From: Clostridia bacterium
Lineage (GTDB): Bacteria > Bacillota > Clostridia > Christensenellales > Borkfalkiaceae
Direction of reading: 5' to 3'
NCBI GenBank assembly: GCA_029054485.1
Contig: JAIDFD010000044.1
Coordinates: 1-11,861, forward strand
DNA: 11,861 nt
A program made the position numbers and the translations under genes. Positions 7,901-11,861 of the stretch are shown piece after piece. How positions within the stretch are numbered: the first letter of the stretch is position 1; each line of letters starts with the position of its first letter. A model generated the notes under the pieces. That model made no database searches. It was not told the origin of the DNA and saw nothing but the letters and a program-made list of their open reading frames with translations.

Positions 7901-8452
7901 CGCGCCGTTTTTGTCGGTGATGACAACGCTGTCTTTGTCGGGCAGAACTTCCGTTGTCTCGGCGTATTTATCATCGTAGGTGAAACTTGTACAGTAAATG
8001 CTGTCCGCAAAGGACAGGTCTGCGATAAGTTCGGGATTGTCGCCGTATACCGCATAGTCCGCCGCGCGCACTTCGATTGATTTTTGCAAAATGGTGAAGG
8101 CGTGCGCTTTTCCGTATCTCGGCTGACCGGTAATATCCTTAGAATACGCGCGCACCTTGTAGCTTCCCGCGCGGACGGGCTCGATTTCGCTCCAAGCGTC
8201 GCCGTCCGCTTCGGCGTACTCGTACACAACCCCGCCCATAACCGCTTTTGCGCGGAAACCGAGGCTGTCGCCGTAGACAATAGCTGACGGACAGTCTGAA
8301 ACTTCGTACACGATGCCGCGCACGCACAAAAGAGTAGTAATAAGCGCAACCAAAACAAGGCATGCCGAAATTATCAGCACGCGGAAGCGTTTTAACACCT
8401 TTAAAACGCTTGCAAGCTTTATCATTTTTTTACGGTATTCTGCGTATTGCAT
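1958..8452 (-). CDS. giant membrane-anchored MBG/YDG-repeat protein with embedded transglutaminase-like domain (2164 aa)
   Basis: Predicted single-pass surface protein. Order of parts: a basic cytoplasmic tail (1-24); a transmembrane helix (about 25-44); an Ig-like module with WSEIEPVRAGSYKVRAY (about 52-122); a degenerate repeat (124-202); sixteen Ig-like repeats of 81-99 residues (203-1580); a Gly-rich linker (1581-1615); a beta domain with RLQSYGNYTGKGW (1616-1780); a transglutaminase-like core (1781-1885) with Cys1822 in GVCRHYA, His1864 in NAHAWVE and Glu1880 in GWVQIEVT; then three repeats (about 1893-2164). There is no LPXTG, no C-terminal helix and no lipobox, so the N-terminal helix is the only visible anchor, with the body outside. 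The ATG at 8452 has AGGAGGG four bases upstream. It is a tandem paralogue of the 1041-residue protein that ends 17 bases before it, with a much longer N-terminal stalk. Known transglutaminase-fold enzymes are cross-linkers, amidases or peptidases; which applies here is unknown. No frameshift is seen. Confidence 0.85.
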   Translation of the reverse strand: MQYAEYRKKMIKLASVLKVLKRFRVLIISACLVLVALITTLLCVRGIVYEVSDCPSAIVYGDSLGFRAKAVMGGVVYEYAEADGDAWSEIEPVRAGSYKVRAYSKDITGQPRYGKAHAFTILQKSIEVRAADYAVYGDNPELIADLSFADSIYCTSFTYDDKYAETTEVLPDKDSVVITDKNGADVTSSYIITAVKSEISLGKRTVTVSAESAEKEYDGKPLTADGYDLGGNTLAFSDRISFPGCEGSLTNAGSAKNEIVGEVKIYNDKGDDVTGRYNLSVAAGTLTVSKRKVTVTSGSAEKEYDGSPLTCRDFSDDGRILSGHKLNLSTYVGLTDAGERENTLGFTVIGGGGDLSSNYDIQLNAGLLRVTPRKITVTAQDKSWVYGGTAYSWDGHDITDGSLVSGHKTQAYNLSYITEVGSCENIFDIYVLDGADTNVTSNYSVTVISGTLTVNFAALKIYSDDYSWIYDGGKHSYSGYTQEGLAEVHTISSTALSTITEVGSCDNIIEIKVSDGKVDVTANYSIEYFWGTLEITARAVTVTAGSAEKVYDGTALTCNTVSADNLVSGHKVTASVSGSGTDAGEYTNSVVEGTAVIRGADGTNLTKNYEITLADGVLKITPRPITVISADNEWTYDGDSHYDSSFKIVSVADFALVSGHIAAAQSYTEICNAGEKENIITVKIFSGSKDVTSNYSLTYDNGTLKINPRPITVTTDGATKVYDGTALTNGQYKLTSTLTPALVKDHFEEVTFTGSQTDAGTGKNTVTVKILSPADGDVSDNYAATVNAGSLTVTKRPVTIVTLSGEWVYDGIAHRRGYNISEEEGMGIVDWQSVEIVSQTEITDVGIVGNNIKVKITADGKDLTPNYEITYDYGTLKVTQRPIVITADSAQKQYDATPLICGTVSGDNFVNGHSATAQTSGSQTEVGESVNRVVAGTVVITDKNGVDVTKNYSIAYGEGVLTVTKREITVKAGNASKVYDGDPLTCEQYSVVSTTQLISRHRLTAQTTGSRTDAGTGTNAIVPESVKITYGGLDVSANYSVTLEEGTLNVTKRPITVTSGDAQKEYDGTPLTCGDYTVTSSYDPALVKDHKLTAEITGSRTDAGTGGNTVGSVTITSASGDVTENYRITVKSGTLTVTGKKLTVTSMDGEWVYDGELHYCDEFEYDGLLDGQTVECYSHIYIRDVDSYDNFITVRVYSDYIDVTRNYQIEYTYGTLTVTKREVYLTTADGEWVYNGEAHTKPEAAANDDSPYGIVKSHTLVYTDCAEITYAGTTKNDLVISVFNGEVDVTGNYDLHITFGTLKVTVRPVDIIYRYDEIYFTGAPVNEVITASSLRSVSGYPLLNNEIFNVTALCDEYGLGEATLYFEEGSARVYDRTGKDLTSNYEITLLSKQVKIVQRKITFQSATVEKIYDGTPLICEQYEIINGETSSAFLSKYLVQGHTLDELQITFTGSITEIGEDYNYFTVDGFKVVDGAGNDVTYGYKIDYVYGNMYVTEFGSLHVTTPSAVKIYDGTPLTNKDYTVESTLADGYKYYIFVTGSQTIVGSSDNKFEVIVISPDRKDVTDKLKLFSEVGTLTVIESGGSSWGGGDKGDVDTSGDIGGGGGDGGVTGGQDVVALKVYSKASGAVYMRLQSYGNYTGKGWSPANPYGGTIDGTYGMNYLTGFALGSSGKQSVYMQVEVAGSYYYLPYYLAAGNYGYKIQQSDILYSGDTSAVYSLYYYPYDYLKEGAVKLYSTDLTEAELLYRQFVYDNYLAVPATTAEYLKTVIAAQGFDISDSRLIAKIAAYVQGAATYNMGYDTALDGEKDAVVSFLRDYKEGVCRHYASAATLLYRMMGIPARYTIGYLGNTVADEWVEITGNNAHAWVEIYIDGEGWVQIEVTGSGNSDYGEIDLGTLTPADLIKEYDGTPLVPNRLADNAKLANLVAQGFTYTVEFSGSQTNVGVSSSRVESFKLYDPDGKPVINGVNWSSGIGKLTVVTSGTLITVHLYYLSCEYDGRGHSLGSGDWYVEGMPEGFTLEFDPSSIVVTGADSFDWNALKLLPLHMYNASGYDVTENYYIIFSYESEEGCNGEGIDISSRQITISTQTAEKEYDGTPLTNSGWWISFGTLAEGHKIEVNVTGSLTEAGEAENTIGNCKIVDANGKDVTANYNIKYACGTLTVID
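1961..2776 (-). repeat. three Ig-like repeats after the enzyme core of the 2164-aa protein
   Basis: Residues about 1893-2164. The first opens LIKEYDGTPLV, the second is an atypical long copy with CEYDGRGHSLG and DVTENY, and the third is a clean copy with EKEYDGTPLTN, TGSLTEAGE and DVTANY, ending TLTVID at the stop. The paralogue also has exactly three repeats here, so this C-terminal triplet predates the duplication while the N-terminal stack changed in number. Confidence 0.85.
2798..3607 (-). other. beta domain plus transglutaminase-like core of the 2164-aa protein
   Basis: Residues 1616-1885. The first part carries AVYMRLQSYGNYTGKGW, which resembles the YLR-x-(S/T)-F-x-x-Y-x-G-x-x-W strand pair that precedes the enzyme domain in TgpA-type bacterial transglutaminase proteins. 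The second part is the papain-like transglutaminase core: Cys1822 (codon 2989-2987), His1864, and Glu1880 at the usual Asp position. The spacing is 42 and 16 residues. By hand alignment about 70 percent of the 105 core residues match the paralogue, with no gaps, while the beta domain is less alike and has small gaps. Confidence 0.85.
3713..8083 (-). repeat. tandem Ig-like (MBG/YDG-type) repeats, N-terminal stack of the 2164-aa protein
   Basis: One degenerate copy plus sixteen repeats, residues 124-1580, most of 81-87 residues. The consensus runs: (K/P)R-x-(I/V)TVT, then a YDG box, then GH or KDH, a TGS-x-T-(D/E)-x-G turn, DVT-x-NY and finally GTLTVT. Two subtypes are visible. One has EK-x-YDG-x-PLTC (residues 203, 290, 537, 708, 880, 965, 1052, 1398, 1497). 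The other has EW-x-YDG-x-x-H or a close variant (372, 456, 622, 795, 1139, 1220). The copy at 1306-1397 lacks the YDG box. The repeats have drifted at the DNA level, so this is not a recent perfect array. They resemble the MBG and YDG Ig-like families of bacterial adhesins. Confidence 0.88.
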
Positions 8453-8456
8453 TGCG

Positions 8457-8463
8457 CCCTCCT
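8457..8463 (-). promoter_or_regulatory. ribosome binding site of the 2164-aa protein gene
   Basis: AGGAGGG four bases before the ATG at 8452, in the 17-base gap after the upstream paralogue. It fixes the start. A second Met (residue 10) lies downstream but has no such site. Confidence 0.8.
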
Positions 8464-8469
8464 ATTCTC

Positions 8470-11400
8470 TTAAACGGGATACACGGTCAAAAGTCCGTTG
8501 ACGGTCGTCACCTTATAATTAGACGTCACATCCTCGCCCTTTGCGTTTACTATTCTTACGCTCTGTATTTTGTTTTCGGCAGTACCCGCTTTGCCGCTGT
8601 TACTGCCCGATATAACCACCTCGGCGCGGTGACCCGCCGCAAGAGTGCCGTTTGAAATTTCGTACTCGTTGCAGGTCAACGGCGTGCCGTTGTAATCCCT
8701 TTCCGCACTGCCCGCGGTGACGGTAATTTCACGCACGGAAACGGTGAGAAGTCCGTAAGACGAATTTATTTTATACTTGTACGTCACGTCCTCGCCGTTT
8801 AAATCGACTATCTTTATTTCGTATGAATTTATGCTTACGCCGACCGCCGTTCTTTGGGCAGTGGTGTAAAAGTATTCGAGGATGTGACCCTCGGCAAGAT
8901 GACCTACCGAAATTTCACATTCGGCTGACAAAAGCGCCTCGCCGTCGTAATCCTTTTCTCCGCTTCCCGTTGAAACGGTTATTTCGTACTGGTATACCTG
9001 TAAAGTACCCGTCTTGAAGCTTATATTGTATTTTTCCGTGACGTCGGCGCCTTCGGGGTCGAAGAGCTTAAACGAAGCAACCGAAACGGAATATTTGCCG
9101 GGAGATTTATACGCGCCCGAAACCTGCGCCTCGTAGGTGTAGCCCGAAGCGGTTAATTCGCTTAAGCCCTGCAAAGCGCCCGAATGGCTGAACGCCGTTC
9201 TGCCGTCGTACTTGTAGTACTCGGTCACGGGTTTTACAGACAGGTCGTACACGCCCTCTCCGTTGCTTCCGTCCGGACCGCCTGAGCCGCCGCCACCGTT
9301 TCCGCCGAAAACTCCGCCCGCCGAGCTTCCGCCCGTGACTTCAACCTGAACCCAGCCGGTATTGTCGAGATAAATTTCAACCCAAGCGTGCGCGTTTGAG
9401 GTTGTTACTTCTACCCACTCGCCAGCTTTTGTATCTGCAACGTAACCTATGGTATAGCGCGCGGGAATACCTAAAAGTCTGTACAAAAGGGTTGCCGAGC
9501 TTGCATAGTGCTGGCAGATACCCTCTTTATAATCTCTTAAAAACGCAACGACAATGTCGCTTTCGCTGTCCATTGTGCGGTCGTATTCGAGATTGTACAC
9601 CGCCGCGCCCCTTACATAGGCGGCAACTTTGCCGATTAAATCCGGGTCGGTTATCTTCCAGCCCTGACTGTCGATTATGCTTTGAAGATAGGCTTGAGTA
9701 CTTTGCGGAACAGTCGTGTAATTTGCGTGAACAAACGCGTTGTAGTCGTTTATCTCAAGTCCGCTGAGCGTTGCGCTTAAAGGATTTGTCAGATAGTCGT
9801 AAGGAAAATATCCAAGCGAGTAATTGGCTGAACTGCCGGTGTAATAGACGTCGCTCGTCTGCGCGTCGTAGTCGCCCGCCGTTATCATATAGTATGGCAG
9901 ATAGTAACCCGTGCCGTATACGGCTATGCTTATACTTTCTGCGATATAGCCCTCGCTTTCAAGCGCGTAGCTTGTAAGATAGTTGAACGAGTAGCCCGAA
10001 TAGGTCTTTGAGTACGCGTTTGCGTCCGACCACTTCGAGCCGTTGTAATCGCCGAAGCTTTTAAGGCGCAGATACACCAGCCCGCCGCTCTGGGTCTTTA
10101 CGCCGAGAGCAGTGACTTCTTCGCCGCCGTTGCCGTTGCCGAGATTGCCGCCGCCGATGTTTCCGCTCTCATCGAGGTCGCCGTTGCCTTCGTCCTTACT
10201 TCCCTTGACTATAAGAAGTCCCTCATCGAGAGTTATATCATAGTTCGCGGTCACGTCGTTACCCTCGCCGTCCCAGATGACCACCTGCGCAATAGTGTTG
10301 TCGCGCTGACCGGGGTCGGTGATACTGCCCGAAATCATAACGTTGGTTTTGTGTCCCGTAACCGGTTCGTAGTAAGAAGTGAACTCCCACTTATCGCAGG
10401 TTAAAGGCGTGCCGTTGTAATCTTTGGAATCCGACCCGCTCTGGATTGTGAGCGGTCTCGGAAGCACGACCAGCGTACCTATCGAATAATTTATTTCGTA
10501 ATTGTCGGTGACGTCCGCGCCGTTTTCGTCTACGATAGTAATCTGAGTGATTTCATTGAGCGAAGTACCCGCAGCAGTTTGCGTTGCGGGCATAACAACC
10601 TGCGTGATTTTATGTCCTTCGATAAGGGGCGTGCCCTCATACAGCGCCCACTCGGGGTTTGTAAGCGGCATACCGTCGTAAACCTTTTCGCTCGAAGCCG
10701 TGGTTACGGTTATGCCGAAGCCGCGCACGGTGAGCGTGCCCGAATCTATCACCGCCGAATAGTTATACGAAATATCCGTGCCGTTTGCCGCCGCAACTTG
10801 GATTTCTACCGAGTTTTCAACGGTTCCGACCTCGGTGATAGTGCCCACGACTTTTACCGAAACAAGCTTATGGTCCGTTAACGGTTCGCCTCCGACAAAC
10901 CGGTAATCATCGGGGTCCGAATAAAGGGGCTTGCCGTCATAGGTTTTTGAAAGCGTGGGGGTAATAAAGTGCAACTCAATCGGATTGACTTTTAAAGTTC
11001 CGTATTCGTAAGTTATAGAGTAGTTTGAAGTAACGTCTCCCTCTCCGTCAGAAATTTCCGCTTCGGCAAAATTTTCAACCTCGCCCGCGTCCGTTATCGC
11101 GGCGGACATAGAAACCGAAATTTCCTGCCCTTTTACCAAACTGCCCTTAGTAATTTCCCATTCATGACAGGACAGCTCCTCGCTATCGTACGTTTTTTCC
11201 GCGTCCGCCGTGGTAATCGTTATAGGTCTTGCCAGCACCGTCAAAGTGCCTGTGCGGTACTCTATTTCGTAGTCGGCAGTTACGTCCGCACCCTTGGAAT
11301 TGTACACGGTCACGGATATGTAATTTAAACTCGAACCCGCGTCCTGCTGTCCGCCGGTTACTTCCGCTTCAACGGTGTGACCCTTTGAAAGCTTGCCGCT

Positions 11401-11595
11401 GACAAGCTGCCAGCTTGTATCGGTCTGCCGTTCGCCGTTGTAAACAAACTCTGCCGAAGCCGATGAAACAACCAGCTTGTTGTTGCTGAAATCCAGAACG
11501 CCGCCAAGCATGAGTCCGCACAGGATAATCAGCATCGCGGCAACGCCTATGACGACGGAGCCGACGATATAAATTATTTTTGATTTTTTCGTCAT
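8470..11595 (-). CDS. membrane-anchored MBG/YDG-repeat protein with embedded transglutaminase-like domain (1041 aa)
   Basis: Shorter paralogue of the next gene. Order of parts: a Lys-rich start MTKKSK; a transmembrane helix (about 7-31, rich in Ile, Val, Leu and Gly); five Ig-like repeats (40-121, 122-204, 205-291, 292-378, 379-464); a Gly-rich linker (465-492); a beta domain with YLRLKSFGDYNGSKW (493-650); a transglutaminase-like core (651-757) with Cys694 in GICQHYA, His736 in NAHAWVE and Glu752 in GWVQVEVT; a second Gly-rich linker (755-780); and three repeats (785-868, 869-953, 954-1041). Only the N-terminal helix can anchor it, so the enzyme should face outward. The ATG at 11595 has AAGGAGG five bases upstream; the previous gene ends 12 bases before. 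The beta-domain-plus-core layout recalls TgpA-type proteins, but those have several membrane helices and this has one. The substrate (peptidoglycan peptides, host or own surface proteins) cannot be read from the sequence. Confidence 0.87.
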   Translation of the reverse strand: MTKKSKIIYIVGSVVIGVAAMLIILCGLMLGGVLDFSNNKLVVSSASAEFVYNGERQTDTSWQLVSGKLSKGHTVEAEVTGGQQDAGSSLNYISVTVYNSKGADVTADYEIEYRTGTLTVLARPITITTADAEKTYDSEELSCHEWEITKGSLVKGQEISVSMSAAITDAGEVENFAEAEISDGEGDVTSNYSITYEYGTLKVNPIELHFITPTLSKTYDGKPLYSDPDDYRFVGGEPLTDHKLVSVKVVGTITEVGTVENSVEIQVAAANGTDISYNYSAVIDSGTLTVRGFGITVTTASSEKVYDGMPLTNPEWALYEGTPLIEGHKITQVVMPATQTAAGTSLNEITQITIVDENGADVTDNYEINYSIGTLVVLPRPLTIQSGSDSKDYNGTPLTCDKWEFTSYYEPVTGHKTNVMISGSITDPGQRDNTIAQVVIWDGEGNDVTANYDITLDEGLLIVKGSKDEGNGDLDESGNIGGGNLGNGNGGEEVTALGVKTQSGGLVYLRLKSFGDYNGSKWSDANAYSKTYSGYSFNYLTSYALESEGYIAESISIAVYGTGYYLPYYMITAGDYDAQTSDVYYTGSSANYSLGYFPYDYLTNPLSATLSGLEINDYNAFVHANYTTVPQSTQAYLQSIIDSQGWKITDPDLIGKVAAYVRGAAVYNLEYDRTMDSESDIVVAFLRDYKEGICQHYASSATLLYRLLGIPARYTIGYVADTKAGEWVEVTTSNAHAWVEIYLDNTGWVQVEVTGGSSAGGVFGGNGGGGSGGPDGSNGEGVYDLSVKPVTEYYKYDGRTAFSHSGALQGLSELTASGYTYEAQVSGAYKSPGKYSVSVASFKLFDPEGADVTEKYNISFKTGTLQVYQYEITVSTGSGEKDYDGEALLSAECEISVGHLAEGHILEYFYTTAQRTAVGVSINSYEIKIVDLNGEDVTYKYKINSSYGLLTVSVREITVTAGSAERDYNGTPLTCNEYEISNGTLAAGHRAEVVISGSNSGKAGTAENKIQSVRIVNAKGEDVTSNYKVTTVNGLLTVYPV
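8473..9243 (-). repeat. three Ig-like repeats after the enzyme core of the 1041-aa protein
   Basis: Residues 785-1041. The first has YKYDGRTAFSHSG and DVTEKY, the second EKDYDGEALLS and DVTYKY, and the third ERDYNGTPLTC and DVTSNY, ending LLTVYPV at the stop. The copy number matches the C-terminal triplet of the longer paralogue. Confidence 0.85.
9325..10119 (-). other. beta domain plus transglutaminase-like core of the 1041-aa protein
   Basis: Residues 493-757. Cys694, His736 and Glu752 have the same 42- and 16-residue spacing as in the paralogue. Flanking motifs FLRDYKEG, ATLLYR, GIPARYTIGY and EWVE are shared word for word. Right after the core this copy has a 26-residue Gly-rich hinge (9333-9256) that the paralogue lacks. 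Confidence 0.85.
10204..11478 (-). repeat. five Ig-like (MBG/YDG-type) repeats, N-terminal stack of the 1041-aa protein
   Basis: Residues 40-464, units of 82-87 residues with the same YDG, GH, DAG, DVT-x-NY and GTLTV landmarks. All five are of the EK-x-YDG-x-PL subtype or derived from it (YNGERQT, YDSEELS, YDGKPLY, YDGMPLT, YNGTPLT). None has the EW-x-YDG-x-x-H box common in the longer paralogue. Confidence 0.88.
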
Positions 11596-11600
11596 AGACG

Positions 11601-11607
11601 CCTCCTT
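11601..11607 (-). promoter_or_regulatory. ribosome binding site of the 1041-aa protein gene
   Basis: AAGGAGG five bases before the ATG at 11595. It directly follows the TAA of the upstream gene, which leaves no room for a promoter or terminator, so the two genes are very likely co-transcribed. Confidence 0.85.
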
Positions 11608-11861
11608 TTAAGCGTTGCTTTCAAGCCTCTTTACAAAATTTTTGCAAAGGGGCATATTCTCTTCTCCGAAAAGTTCGTCCATAAACCGTATCAGTTTTTC
11701 CGCGTTGTTGCGGATATATACGGGGTTCTGCATTCCAAGCTTGCGCATTACCTTTTTTGCTAGTATATCGTCCAATGCTTCCAGCTCGCCACCGCCGCAG
11801 CTTACATACACCGGTATGTAGCTTTGTATCTGCTTCATTATACGGTTGCCGAACGTGATAT
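11608..11861 (-). CDS. C-terminal fragment, possible McrB-like AAA ATPase (5' end outside window)
   Basis: The frame is open through the window edge, so the Met at 11838 is probably internal. Reading back from it gives ITFGNRIMKQIQ, and the visible part is about 84 residues. The segment FGNRIMKQIQ followed by IPVYVSCGGG and LEALDDILAKKVMRKL resembles what I recall of the C-terminal end of McrB-like AAA proteins in Bacillota, where F-x-x-R-x-x-KQ, a V-P-V-Y-x-x-CGG strand and an EA-x-D helix occur. The end, FGEENMPLCKNFVKRLE, is helical and charged. No Walker motifs are visible because they would lie upstream, so the assignment rests on tail similarity alone. It ends 12 bases before the 1041-residue surface-protein gene and is surely in the same transcript. 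A different AAA family or an unrelated protein cannot be excluded. Confidence 0.5.
   Translation of the reverse strand, partial: ITFGNRIMKQIQSYIPVYVSCGGGELEALDDILAKKVMRKLGMQNPVYIRNNAEKLIRFMDELFGEENMPLCKNFVKRLESNA

Noticed and set aside
3713-8083. CRISPR-like or recent tandem DNA repeat array
   Set aside because: The recurring gccgtcgta words encode the YDG box of protein repeats about 250 bases apart and are diverged in DNA; there are no identical short repeats with spacers.
8315-8380. Lipoprotein signal (TTLLC) in the 2164-residue protein
   Set aside because: The residue before Cys43 is Leu, which is not accepted in a lipobox, and the helix lacks the usual pattern; an uncleaved N-terminal anchor fits better.
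11608-11838. A complete 76-residue small gene starting at 11838
   Set aside because: The frame stays open to the window edge, the residues before the Met continue the family-like pattern (ITFGNR), and no ribosome site precedes the Met.

Overview
The window looks like a chromosomal piece of an anaerobic, low-oxygen-type Bacillota, most likely a gut Clostridia-like lineage. This is inferred from the tsaE-tsaB-rimI gene order, the strong Shine-Dalgarno sites (AGGAGG type) and N-terminally anchored Gram-positive-style surface proteins. No taxonomic marker such as rRNA is present, so this is only a guess. All seven real genes lie on the minus strand, packed end to end with gaps of 1 to 17 bases or short overlaps. 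They read as one polycistronic unit running from position 11861 down to 1. I see no tRNA, rRNA, CRISPR array, insertion sequence, convincing promoter or terminator.

In transcription order the layout is as follows. (1) 11861-11608 is the C-terminal tail of a protein that resembles McrB-like AAA ATPases and starts outside the window. (2) 11595-8470 is a 1041-residue membrane-anchored surface protein. It has one N-terminal transmembrane helix, five MBG/YDG-type Ig-like repeats, a Gly-rich linker, a beta domain, a transglutaminase-like core and three more repeats. (3) 8452-1958 is a 2164-residue paralogue with the same architecture but about 17 repeats before the enzyme core and three after it. 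(4) 1945-1544 tsaE, (5) 1551-955 tsaB and (6) 958-524 rimI are the housekeeping t6A / ribosomal-protein acetylation set. (7) 522-1 is an alpha/beta hydrolase that runs off the window and appears to start at AUU.

The two giant proteins fill about 80 percent of the window and are the unusual part. They are tandem duplicates that hold a papain-fold transglutaminase-like enzyme between two stacks of Ig-like repeats outside the membrane. The likely acid of the catalytic triad is Glu rather than the usual Asp in both copies. The copies differ mainly in the length of the N-terminal stalk, which suggests one enzyme presented at two distances from the cell surface. The upstream AAA-like tail, a few bases before the first of them, hints at a larger module that begins outside the window. 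The t6A genes downstream are probably carried along as a conserved housekeeping cluster rather than being functional partners.
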